DNA of 64,000 nt, from assembly GCA_036186865.1 (NCBI GenBank), contig AP025040.1, positions 37,703,977-37,767,976 on the forward strand, in the 5' to 3' direction. The position numbers were made by a program, and so were the translations under genes. How positions within the stretch are numbered: the stretch's first letter is position 1; the number at the start of each line of letters is the position of its first letter. Positions 45,701 through 54,657 of the stretch are shown here, piece after piece. The DNA comes from Eustoma russellianum. Lineage: Eukaryota; Streptophyta; Magnoliopsida; Gentianales; Gentianaceae. The notes below the pieces were generated by a model. That model was not told the origin of the DNA, made no database searches, and worked only from the letters and a program-made list of their open reading frames with translations.

Positions 45701-47562
45701 ACCTCTAAGAACCTTTTTTCAGCCTCCTTTTCCTTAGGATCTGAATGGTTCTTTTTCATCCTCTTAGCATCCTCATAAACTTTATGTGGGGACAATGCAT
45801 GCAACTTAAACTTTTTGCCATTAAAAGTAAAAGCATACATGTTCAATCTACCATCATAAATAACATGCTTGTCAAATTGCCAAGGTCTACCTAACAAAAT
45901 ATGACTAGCATGCATAGGAGCTACATCACACAAAATTTCATCTTTGTAGCCGCCAATAGATAAAGAAATCAGAACTTGTTTAGACACATGAATCTCACCA
46001 CAATCATTTAGCCAAGATAACCTATAGGGATGGGAATGATCAATCATAGGTAAATCTAGCTTTCTAACAAGTTCAATACTTGCAACATTAGCACATGAAC
46101 CACTATCAATAATTAAAGTGCAAGTTTTGCCTTTTACCAAACAATGGATGTGGAAAATGTTCTCCCTTTGCAAGCTTTCTTCTTCCTCCTTCATGTGTGC
46201 ACTTAAGGCTTTTCTTACCACAAGAAAGTCCTTGTATGCACCCTCTTCATCACTCTTTATCTCCTCAGCTGAGTCCTCTTGGTATTCTTCCTTTGTGGCT
46301 TCTTCTTCCTCCTCTTCTGAATAGAATTCATTGGTTTCCTCAAGGTACAACACTTTCTTGGCATTAGGGCAGTCCCTTGCATAATGCCCTCTCCCTCTAC
46401 ATTTAAAACACTCAATCTCCCTTGTCCTTGGAGGGTTTGCCTTGCCTTTGCCTTTGTCATTTTGACCTAGATTTGCACCATTGGTCCTTTGAGTGAAGTG
46501 TGGTTTATTTGGAGTGTTCTGGCTGTTTTGGCCGGGGGTGTTTGAACTTGGCCGTGCTCCTCCATTACCATTAGACCTAGGCTGCACTTTAGAAAAAGAA
46601 GAAGTATTAGTTCTAAAACCAAATCCACTAGTAGAAGAACGTACCTTTAATTGCCGCTCAATTTTCTCAGCTTTGTGAACCATGGAATTTAGATCAACAT
46701 AGGTAGTGAGTTCAAGTTGAAACCCAATCTCCTTATTAAGACCTCCCAAAAACCGAGCCATGGTTGCCTCCTCAGTTTCTTCAGTATCAGTTTTTATCAA
46801 CAAACTCTCTAACTCCTTAAAGTATTCATCCACACTTTTGTTTCCTTGAGTTAGGCATTGCAACTTTTGGAACATGGATCTCTCGTAAGATTCTGGAATG
46901 AATTTCTTTCTCATCTCATATTTCATCTCATCCCAAGTTCCAATTGTGGGTTGTCTAGTCCTTCTTCTTATACTTTGAGTTTGGTCCCACCAAATCAAGG
47001 CATATTCCAAGAACTCTATACTTGCATATCTCACTTTTTGCAACTCGGTATAGTTGGTATAGGAAAAGATCATGTCAACTTTTCTCTCCCACTCAATGTA
47101 GGCTTCAGGGTCACTTTTACCATAAAAGGGTGGAATGTTTATTTTGGTTTTCAAATAATCATCCTCTTGAGGCACATACCTCCTAGGTTGTATTCGGCCT
47201 TGAGGTCTTGGGTATACCTCCTCAACCTCTTCCTCTTCATAGTAGTCATTCCATTCCTCCCTAACAGGTTGTGGTCTCACTCCGTGTCTCCTATCTCCTC
47301 TACCCCTTGCTCCTCCTCTACCTCCCATGCTTGTGGACCCCTTAGGTTCAGTTCCACGGGATGTTTGGCCTTGGATTTGAGGTGGGGGCTGTTCTTGGGT
47401 AGGAGGTGTGTTGGATGTCATCCTTGCTTCCCACTCATCCAACCTAGATTGCATGGTACTAAGCATTTGTGCCATCTTTTCCATGGAAAATTCCACTTTG
47501 TCTCCTCCTCCTTGGGTACTGTTTGACCCCTCCATGGCAACCTGAAACGCTTTCACAAACAA
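42562..47562 (-). CDS. gag-pol: E3 Gag-Pol polyprotein, intact, 1666 aa
   Basis: One uninterrupted gypsy polyprotein. Numbered from the first ATG (47562), the likely true start is M10 (47535, MEGSNSTQ), which matches E7's MESSNHSA. Order: capsid domain (AYIEWERKVDMIFSYTNY); CCHC knuckle CFKCRGRGHYARDC from residue 385; aspartic protease D486 (IIDSGSC); reverse transcriptase YFDD from 905; RNase H (ECDASGVGIGAVL); integrase zinc region (HGGGLMGHFG, then CSSCITCRQ); integrase core D1304, D1365, E1401, with 35 residues between the last two. A C-terminal DNA-binding part follows (LHLRKERFPKERKSK). From residue 1596 the frame lies in the 3' LTR and encodes GPLTRSQTK, then FLTKHVQDEP and PPKWV. I see no chromodomain. 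All active-site residues checked are present, so enzymatic activity is plausible. Confidence 0.97.
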   Translation of the reverse strand: MFVKAFQVAMEGSNSTQGGGDKVEFSMEKMAQMLSTMQSRLDEWEARMTSNTPPTQEQPPPQIQGQTSRGTEPKGSTSMGGRGGARGRGDRRHGVRPQPVREEWNDYYEEEEVEEVYPRPQGRIQPRRYVPQEDDYLKTKINIPPFYGKSDPEAYIEWERKVDMIFSYTNYTELQKVRYASIEFLEYALIWWDQTQSIRRRTRQPTIGTWDEMKYEMRKKFIPESYERSMFQKLQCLTQGNKSVDEYFKELESLLIKTDTEETEEATMARFLGGLNKEIGFQLELTTYVDLNSMVHKAEKIERQLKVRSSTSGFGFRTNTSSFSKVQPRSNGNGGARPSSNTPGQNSQNTPNKPHFTQRTNGANLGQNDKGKGKANPPRTREIECFKCRGRGHYARDCPNAKKVLYLEETNEFYSEEEEEEATKEEYQEDSAEEIKSDEEGAYKDFLVVRKALSAHMKEEEESLQRENIFHIHCLVKGKTCTLIIDSGSCANVASIELVRKLDLPMIDHSHPYRLSWLNDCGEIHVSKQVLISLSIGGYKDEILCDVAPMHASHILLGRPWQFDKHVIYDGRLNMYAFTFNGKKFKLHALSPHKVYEDAKRMKKNHSDPKEKEAEKRFLEVLKKERRSLLEATNSSAKGTQPTAQISPPSPTVQTLSQASTPQISRPPKKHAFFAKSREVTHALYDNKTVLVMLYKDSVACLFSKNDLPSTLPSGVVSLLEEFADLFPEEEPHGLPPLRGIEHHIDFIPGAVLPNRPAYRANPEETKEIQRQVEDLLAKEKVRESMSPSAVPVILVPKKDGTWRMCTDCRAINKITVKYRYPIPRLDDMLDMLHGSQWYTKIDLKSGYFQVRIREGDEWKTAFKTKFGLYEWLVMPFGLINAPSTFMRLMNEVLRAFIGKFVVVYFDDILIYSKTLEEHLDHIRAVFEKLRKEKLYANFKKCSFCLDKVVFLGFVISSAGIEMDQDKVKSILEWPTPKSVGEVRSFHGLAGFYRRFVKDFSTVAAPLNEIVKKEVGFHWGEAQQRAFDELKRRLTTAPILKLPNFDDTFEIECDASGVGIGAVLTQGKHPIAYFSEKLKGAALNYPTYDKELYALVRSLQTWQHYLQPKEFVIHTDHESLKYLKSQGKLNKRHAKWVEFIEQFPYVIKYKQGKDNIVADALSRRYTLITKLSSHLLGFEFVKELYKDDSDFASIYDACVDSPFGKFYLHDGYLFKEKRLCIPKGSMRELLVKEAHGGGLMGHFGVFKTLETLKEHFFWPHMKSDVAKACSSCITCRQAKSKTQPHGLYTPLDVPSAPWEDISMDFVLGLPRSKGSRDSVFVVVDRFSKMAHFIACHKVDDASYIANLFFKEVVRLHGMPKTIVSDRDSKFLSHFWRVLWSKLGTKLLFSTTAHPQTDGQTEVVNRTLSQMLRALIQSNLKNWEECLPHIEFAYNRAVHSGSLYSPFEVVYGFLPHSPLDLLPIPIDERTSMDGKQRAEMIKKLHEKVKLQLERKNKQYAKQANKHRKDVVFYPGDLVWLHLRKERFPKERKSKLMPRGDGPFKVIQKVGPNAYVLDLPPDRYGSVSNTFNVSDLSPFEHFYLDDSRANPFEEGGIDEAEEQPPNEELAQGALNHKGPLTRSQTKRTDCLHLGFQLGFDVGSFLTKHVQDEPMDVPPKWVLIVELKN

Positions 47563-48730
47563 GAAAAGAAGAAAACTAACACAAGAAACAAAAGTGAGTT
47601 GTTAGTGAAAACAAAAAAAAAGGAAAACGAAAATCTGTTTGGCCCTTTTTTTTTGTCCTCCCTTGTTTTCTCTCAATTGTTCAAGTGTTTTTCCTTGGCC
47701 AATCGTGAGCTAGAACCTCTTAAGGCAAGTCCCAAATTGGCTAACCACAATCTGTTTCGTTTTCTGTTCTTGTAATCTTCTTTTGCCTTCAAAAACACCA
47801 ATTGATCACAAGTGGTAAAACAGCTTCAAGAAATTTAGAGCACAATTTTTAAACACACTTAATAACTATGATTCAAAGAAACAAGAAACCAAAAGTGATG
47901 TAGTTGGTTGAACCAAAGAATTGCTAGGGGTTGTCCTGGGCAATCTTTAATTAAACCAACTTATGCAATATCAAATGCAAGCTCTTTGATTGATAGTATG
48001 AATGTGTATCCAAGGTTGAGAATTGAATGCTCTATGCGTGTTGTTTTTGGGGTTGGGTAGTAGATGCAAAAGATGGAATCTTTGTTCAAAAAGGAACTTC
48101 TTTTCTCTTCCTTTCTTTGTGCACCTTTTTTTTTGTTGTTTTTTTTGTGCACGTTTTCTTTTCCTTTCTTTTCCTTTTTTTTTTTGACGTTCAAAGCAGC
48201 CTTGATGCAACCTTTGTTTTGCTTTTGCGAGAATCAGTTGTGTATGCTTGAAAGATGATCCTTTTTGTGTTTGTATGGATGTGTAGTAGAAAACAGATTT
48301 TCCTTGGATACCACTACAACCAAAACAAACAACTTGTATTCAATATCACACAAGCAAATTTAATTAAAAGCTTCGCTAACAACAAGGTGTTTGACTCAAA
48401 GGTAGCTTCTTTTAGGCCGTTGGGCTGATTTTAGATGGAGTTAAGCCCTATTCAATGCAAACAACGATGATCCTAGAGTTAAGTGTGTTGAAGATGAGAT
48501 CTTTAATGATAGGTGATCAATATTGATGCAAAAGGTGAAGCCTTTTTTTTGTGGTTTTCGTTGGACTGAAGAAAAAAACAATCTTTGTTTTTGTTTTGAT
48601 GAAATGAAGCAAAAGATCAATGTTTCTTTTTTTTTTTTGTCAAGAAACGTTTTTTTTTTTGAATGATTGAGAATAACAAGAATGACACAAATGACACAAG
48701 AAAAGATATTTGAGATGAAGATAAACGAGA
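47563..48730 (-). other. E3 untranslated leader
   Basis: About 1.17 kb between primer site and gag. On the + strand it has long T runs (near 47640, 48130, 48175, 48545, 48628 and 48650), that is A runs on the element strand. No supported coding frame. Confidence 0.8.
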
Positions 48731-48742
48731 GCTCTGATACCA
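48731..48742 (-). other. E3 primer-binding site (tRNA-Met)
   Basis: GCTCTGATACCA on the + strand, two bases inside the LTR end at 48745. Confidence 0.95.
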
Positions 48743-48744
48743 CT

Positions 48745-50144
48745 TGATACGAATATGGTTCGTATGTTAATGTTGTCCCGATCTTTCTTCACTCTCCAAA
48801 CGTCCCTCAAGCCTTGAATGTGATGGACAATGGTGCCAAGCAACCACCTTCCTTTCAAGCCTCCAAATTCGTTTGGTTATGTGTGTTTCAATCCGCCCAA
48901 TCCAACCAGTCACTCCTAATCCTTGGATTGTGGATCACCAACAAGGAACACACAATCCTTAATTGGGTCTAGCCTTGATTTAGATATTGGTAAACCAAAG
49001 GAAAAACACAAACTTTTATTCAAGAAACTCAAGAACAAAAGATAACCTAAAAACCGTAGGGTTGTAGTTCAAAGATGAAAATAGTCTAACTAACAAAAGA
49101 AATGCTAAGTGATCAATATATTTGATTACAAGCCTTGTTGGCCACTCTCAAAAAACGGCTAGGGCTTCTTGGGTTTTCCTTGTTGGCGCCACTTCCTTCC
49201 TTGAGATGCAACAATCAGAATTTGTTATTTTAGGTAAGTTTCTTTCTCTTGGCAAATCCACAATTATTGTCTCAATCACCAATTATTGCATTATAGCCCT
49301 CCTTCTAGAACTTGCCTTGTGCATCCCATTGCCTTCATAACGCCATCAGCCTTTCCTTGTGACACAAGAGCTAATTTTGGTAACTTCCTCTTTCTTGAAT
49401 TATCTCCTTATTTGCTCCAAATCTTCAATTATGACTCCATAATTCATTCCAATCATACCAATCTGATTTATGCCATTCTAGAAGGTTTCTCAATTGCAAT
49501 TGTTGAGGCTAGGCGGCTGCCCCTCTCTTCAAGAAAGCCGAAAACCCTAAGTTGCACAATTGGGCTTGTTTTGGACTTCTTTCTTGCAGCTCTTGTATCT
49601 ATTTTTGTGGACCGATTTTGACAAAACCCAAAACATGAAAGATGCTCCAAATTAAGTCTACTTCAAGGTCCAGCTGGTTCCATGCACTCCCATTCTCGTT
49701 TGAAAGCCCAAAATCACAAAACAGCCTTGTATGGACAAGCTTGGTCCAAATCTGAGAAGCCCTCCTTTCCAAAGCTCAAGACGTTTGATCCAAGACTTTT
49801 AACACCTACAAAACACACTCGTACACCAAACATAAGTATTCTAAACAAACTTTAAAAGAAGCAAACGAAAAGACAACTAAAAGCCACAGAAACGGCACCC
49901 ACAAGCGGACTGACTATCATTGGATAATCAGTTCTTAAGCTCAACAATGAGCACCCATTTAGGAGGAACATCCATTGGTTCATCTTGCACATGTTTGGTT
50001 AGGAAGGAGCCAACATCAAAACCAAGTTGGAAACCAAGGTGAAGACAATCAGTCCTCTTGGTTTGGCTCCTTGTCAAAGGCCCCTTATGGTTAAGGGCAC
50101 CTTGTGCAAGCTCCTCATTAGGGGGCTGTTCCTCAGCCTCATCA
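48745..50144 (-). repeat. E3 5' LTR, 1400 bp
   Basis: From TGATACGAATATGG to CAGCCTCATCA on the + strand. It contains the uninterrupted E2 target (near 49380-49390). Differences from the 3' copy seen by eye are near 48791, 48987 and 49799. Confidence 0.96.
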
Positions 50145-50149
50145 TTAGC

Positions 50150-50840
50150 TTACATTGAGTTTGCATACAATAGAGTTGTTCATAGTGGAACATTGCATTC
50201 TCCTTTTGAAGTTGTTTATGGCTTTAACCCTTTGTCCCCGCTTGATCTTGTTCCCATACCTGTCCATGAACGTGTTAGTTTAGATGGTGAACGAAAAGCA
50301 AAACTTGTGAAAGAATTGCATGAAAAGGTTAAGTCACAACTTGAAGCTAAGAATAAAGTGTATGCCAATAGAGCCAACAGGAATCGTAAAGTTGTTATAT
50401 TTGAACCTGGTGATCTTGTTTGGTTACACTTGAGAAAAGAAAGATTCCCTAAGGAAAGGGACTCCAAATTGAAGCCAAGAGGCGATGGACCGTTCAAAGT
50501 GTTGAAACGACTTGGTGATAATGCCTATGTTCTCGATCTTCCTGAAGAAAGGTATGGTCCTATCTCTAAAACTTTTAATGTTGCTGACCTTTCTCCGTTT
50601 AGTGTTGATTCAGATTCGAGGACGAATCCTTTTCAAGTGGGAGGGAATGATGAGCTACAGCCTAACCTTGTAGATGCAAACACTGACGATGACACCTCAT
50701 TGCCCCACAATGGTCCCATAACAAGGAGTATGACTAAGAAGTTGTTACATTGTGTTGAATCATTCCTTTACAGGCATGAAGAGGATGAGCCAAGCAAAGA
50801 TGACATCCATTGGGTTTATATGATACAAGCTATGATCTAG
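50150..50840 (+). CDS. gag-pol: E4 Gag-Pol, third coding piece (integrase C-terminus and LTR-encoded tail)
   Basis: Resumes E4 integrase exactly in frame after E3 (YIEFAYNRVVHSG). It contains the C-terminal integrase module (FEPGDLVWLHLRKERF, then RGDGPFKVL and LDLPEERYG) and DSRTNPFQVGGN. From 50649 the coding lies inside the 3' LTR: 63 residues with GPITRSMTKK, FLYRHEEDEP and WVYMIQ, stop 50838-50840. The open frame visible upstream of 50150 belongs to E3's LTR and is accidental. Discounting E5, E3/E2 and the duplicated target bases, the three E4 pieces give one frame of 1633 codons. Confidence 0.93.
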
Positions 50841-51964
50841 TTGTATCAAATGCATGTTGTACATATCTTTATATGTTCTTTTTAATATTGTTAGTTTGTT
50901 AACTTTGTTTTAGGATAGTTTGTGTTGTATTCTTGCCTTATCTTTCAGGTACACGTTTTTAGCTTGAAGATGCAAATCAAACCTGAATTTTTGTCCAAAC
51001 AAAGAGGTGAAATTCAAGTAGCTTGCAAGCAAGGTGGTGACAAGCACCCATCTCAAAAACCAGATTTGCTTCTCACGCAAACAAGGAGGAAATAAGCAGC
51101 TCAAGCCTTCAACCAATAGAAAGGAGTCTTCCAAATGATTTAACTAATCACAAACAAGTAAGGAAAATTCAACAAGCTGCTCAACCAAGGATCCAATCAA
51201 AAGGCATGAAGTTTTCGGCTGGTTCATAAGATATTTTGTTTGAATATTCAACACCAAAGGAAGAACCAATCAAGGCCAAGTACAAACCAAGCTGCACACT
51301 CCATAAACCAATCAAAACCTTGGCTGAATTCAAGCAAGCAAGAAACGGATGATTAAGAGAAATTGGTTGAAAATTCAAGCCACAACTCAACCAATCAAAG
51401 CTAAGATTCAAGCAAGCAGCTCAATGTTTAAACCAATCAAAATTATGGCTCAAGACAAGCAAAGAAGAAGAAGGAAGCAACCAGCTCCTTTTCAACCGAA
51501 AGTTGCTCCAACTTGTTCAAAAAGAAAGCATGTTATTCCTAGACTTGTACTTTGTATTTTAAACTTTGTACCTTGTTTATTTTCGTTGGTTATAAGTAGT
51601 ATTAGAAGCTGAATGTAAAGAACAACCATTATCAAATACAATTCAAACAGATTTCCTTCAAGGAGTTTACAACTATTTCTTAGTTGAGGATTGAAACCAC
51701 CAACGGTTTTCTTGCAAGTTCCAGCCTAGAACTTGTTAGTATTTGCTTCATCATTTGGTTTACAGCATCTTAGGGTCTCATTGAGGTTTTAGATGTGTTG
51801 GAGTGCCAAAGAGGGAGAGGTGTTGGCATAAATTGAGCCAAGAACAATGGTTAAAGTTCAAGGGGTATCTTGGAGATGTTCTTTGACATAGCTTGTGTTC
51901 AAATCAGTTTGGAATAGGAGACAAAGTCCTTGGCAACGTTTTCTAGCCTTCGTTTGGCTCATCA
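50648..51964 (+). repeat. E4 3' LTR, 1317 bp
   Basis: TGATGAGCTACAGCC to GGCTCATCA, preceded by the purine-rich tract AAGTGGGAGGGAA (50635-50647). It encodes the pol tail to 50840 and then carries the CCAAT-motif cluster and a TATAAG box (near 51591). Confidence 0.96.
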
Positions 51965-52129
51965 CCCCCCGCACATGGACTGTTTCTGGATTTCAGCTTT
52001 TCGTCCTTTGAGCTGTTTTATTCAATTATGCTACAACTTTTTATGTAATAACGGTTTTCCTCCGCCATAAGTGAGGGTTCAAATCCTAATAAAACATAGA
52101 GATCTGGTCTCTTTTATACAAAAAAAAAT
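51965..52129 (+). pseudogene. LINE A, segment 3: 3' tail with poly(A)
   Basis: CCCCC (51965-51969) is the second E4 target copy. The tail then runs through GGTTTTCCTCCGCCATAAG to a short A run (about 52119-52128). LINE B has the same GGTTTTCCTCCGCCACAAG block just before its A run, which supports this as the LINE 3' end. Confidence 0.75.
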
Positions 52130-52266
52130 ATCTTATATTATATTAAATTCATATTTTTAACAATAAATTCTCTTTTTTTAAACCTTCGGCAGTGCACAGA
52201 ATTTCAAAGCAATTATAGATTTAGGCATTTGCACATATATTACCCACATATATACAATCGGTTATA

Positions 52267-52314
<48 letters not shown>

Positions 52315-52318
52315 TCTA
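52130..52318. repeat. AT-rich spacer with (TA)n microsatellite
   Basis: Non-coding. A pure (AT)n run occupies about 52270-52308. TATATATAGACACATCTA at its right end reappears after the LINE B poly(A) and looks like a target-site copy. Confidence 0.8.
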
Positions 52319-53085
52319 TATCGTTGTCTGTGTTCTATAACACAGACAACCTGGGTGCGTTTACTTTTACTACCTTTGTTATTTACGCGCGGCAGGCTTG
52401 GTGCCAACCTTCGCTACACTCATTTTTGTTTGCTATTTGCGATTGTCTTTGTTTGGGCATGGTGGATACCTACTGGTGATGCCAAGAGGACCACATATAC
52501 AACACACATCGGGACAAGATTCACACCCAGTGGCAATCATCAAATTTTGTCGTCTTGGTTTCGACTTGAGCCAAGACGACCTTGGTACGATCTAAGTTAC
52601 ATTTATCTTGTGCATTTATATTTTGATTGTGTTACTCCTAACTGCCTTTTTCCTCCATCACGAGATCCAAGGATCAGCCATGGCGGCTCCCCAAATACGG
52701 ATTCAAGGGATGATATCTGGCACATTAGAGATACACTCGATATAGCATCAGTCAGCTTCGATGATTCCATAGCTTCGGATATACGGGGACGATCTCTGGC
52801 TCATTCGAGATGTCTCTCCCAGCACGATCTTCTGCTTGTATTCATTCGCATTTAAGCTTGACGCTATTACCCGTCATATAAATATGTACGCTTTTTCCTT
52901 CGCCAAAGTTTTATCCACAAGGGTGGTTTTACTTGGCAAGGTTTTAATGCGGCATATCATATATGACTGGAGACGCATCATCATTAGCGATTTGTTTCAT
53001 TTATTTTCATACTCTGATGCTTGTAATATGGTTTTCCTCCGCCACAAGTGAGGTTTTCAATAAACGTATCCTTTCATAAAAAAAA
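52319..53085 (+). mobile_element. LINE B: 5'-truncated non-LTR retrotransposon 3' end
   Basis: Shares with LINE A the 3' module (TTATCCACAAGGGTGG near 52912, GGTTTTCCTCCGCCACAAG near 53031) and ends in an A run at 53078-53085. It is flanked by similar TA-rich plus GACACA...CATCTA sequences (52301-52318; 53086-53113, the right copy with an expanded AC run). That is expected for target-primed insertion. A perfect 12-bp inverted repeat lies at its 5' edge. The 166-residue frame inside (52355-52855) has no recognised domain. Confidence 0.65.
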
Positions 53086-53241
53086 TATATATATATAGAC
53101 ACACACACATCTAGCCACGCATATATGCATACATATATTCAATCATTTATGCACTCACGTATATTCATGTATGATCCATCTTTCGATACGAAAAATATAA
53201 ATACAGATTTCACAAATTCATAATAAGTACAGGAAGGATAC
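53086..53241. other. AT-rich spacer between LINE B and E7
   Basis: Simple TA/CA repeats and AT-rich sequence. Nothing coding is seen. GATAC at 53237-53241 is the E7 target copy. Confidence 0.8.
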
Positions 53242-54657
53242 TGATGCATGCAACTAGCGTGGGCTCCAACGATTCCACCTTCCAAACGTCCTTCACAAAG
53301 GGTTAGGCACAAGGAAGAAGACTTCCCCTTGCTTCCTTAGTGATTAAAAACGTGTGGATTAAGAACGAGCAAGACCAACACTTCAAGATGGTCGTTGATC
53401 AGGCAAACCAAAACGGCCCTCCTGGACGGCACCTTTAAGCAATGGCAACACCTTCAAAATGCTCAACTTTGAAGGATCTTAACCTAGGTTTTTAATGCAA
53501 AACCAAGAAAACAAAGTCTCACACAAAGTGAAAGAAATATCAAGAATTCTTATTCATCAAAAGGTGTTCTTTCATGCATCCCCTAAGGCTCTATTTATAT
53601 GCTGAGCTTGAGCCTTAAAATGTCTAGAACTAATTCAAAATAAAGCTAGCTAGCAATGTTTGAAACTTGGAAATTATTTGAATTCAAAACTAAAATAAAT
53701 TCTAGCTAAAATCATAAAGTCTTGCAAAGCACTATCCTCAATGAATCTGGTCGTGTATGATGATGAAATTGGCATTTGAGACTTGGTTTTGATGTAGATG
53801 AAGTTGTTGCAATTGAATTCCAAGGTTGGTTGAAGATTGAATTCAAATTGAATTTGAACTTGATTTCAATCTTTAAATTTCGATCTCTCCTCTTTTGATC
53901 TTCAAGTTGGCGTGGGAAGGGATGAAATTGGCGTGTGAGAAGGTCTCCAAGTGGCTGAGATGTTGAATTCAAATGTTGGTTGGAGATTGAATTTAAATTG
54001 AACTTGAATTTGAATTCAAACTTGGATTCCACTTTGAATTGTGATCTTATCGCTTCTTGCTTCAAGAATGGCGTGTAGATGGCTAGGATAAGGTTGAGAA
54101 CTTCTTGAAATTTAAGTCTCCAATTGGTTGAGACTTGAATTCAAATCATGGTTGAATTTGAATTCAAGTCTAGCTTTGAACTTAAATGCAATTTGATCAT
54201 CATCCTTTTGCTTCAAAGTGGCCGGCCCCCTTATTGTATTTGGAGATGATTTTGATCTCAATTTGAACAAGAGATTCCATCTTGGACATATTTGAATTTG
54301 TCTTTGTGGAGACAACATTCCCTTCAAGACAACATTCTTTTTGTCTCCCATGTTGCAACACACGGCCATCTTGCTGTTTTTGGGTCTTTATTTTATTTGG
54401 ATATTCCATGTACCTAAATTACCTACAAAGCAAACACATAAAACAAATATCACAAGAAAACAAGACAAAAACTAAAGTAATGAACACGCATGCTTATACA
54501 CGCTCAAGCTGAAGGTTCAATGAAATGAACCCAAGGAATCTTAGGTTCATCTTGAACATGCTTGTACAAGAAGGTGGGAACTTGATGACAAAGTTCTCTT
54601 GCCCTCCTTCTTGTCATAGGGCCCTTGACCTCTTGATGGGACCCTTGATCCTCATCA
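53242..54657 (-). repeat. E7 3' LTR, 1416 bp
   Basis: TGATGCATGCAAC to CCTCATCA on the + strand; the polypurine tract (CCCCCCTCCTC, about 54660) follows. The interior (53810-54200) is built of diverged copies rich in TTGAATTCAAA-type half-palindromes. The first 150 bases on the element strand encode the family tail. Confidence 0.94.

Larger units (their letters stand above)
32221..50144 (-). mobile_element. E3: complete Ty3/gypsy element, itself split by E2
   Basis: Inserted in E4 integrase with TTAGC duplicated (32216-32220 and 50145-50149). Minus-strand order from right to left: 5' LTR, primer site, leader, intact 1666-codon gag-pol, polypurine tract, 3' LTR. The 3' LTR is split by E2 but sums to 1400 bp, equal to the 5' LTR, with about four substitutions seen by eye. 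It is potentially the most complete coding element in the window, though the E2 insertion breaks its 3' LTR. Confidence 0.96.
17114..51964 (+). mobile_element. E4: Ty3/gypsy element carrying nested insertions (solo LTR, E5, E3+E2)
   Basis: LTRs 17114-18431 and 50648-51964 flank a leader, gag-pol and polypurine tract. CCCCC flanks both sides (17109-17113 and 51965-51969). About 9.3 kb is E4's own sequence; the remainder is later insertions with their own duplications. The LTRs differ by only a few changes by eye. The coding frame stays open across all insertion points once these are discounted. The domain order and HGGGLMGHFG integrase motif fit chromovirus-type gypsy elements; no chromodomain is visible. 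A CRM-like assignment is possible but unproven. Confidence 0.95.

Noticed and set aside
46858..47526. 222-residue + strand frame inside E3 gag
   Set aside because: It is the complement of the clear E3 gag coding sequence and has no domain of its own.
50058..50149. Extension of the E4 third piece upstream to an ATG at 50058
   Set aside because: These bases belong to the E3 5' LTR; the true E4 sequence starts after the target duplication at 50150.
50640..50840. Chromodomain in the C-terminus of E4 or E3 Pol
   Set aside because: I looked for the aromatic cage pattern after the integrase C-terminal module and did not see it; only the short GP-x-TR tail is present.
52355..52855. 166-residue + strand frame in LINE B
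   Set aside because: No recognisable domain; it lies in a 5'-truncated LINE with a poly(A) tail. It may be a remnant of LINE coding, but I cannot support it.
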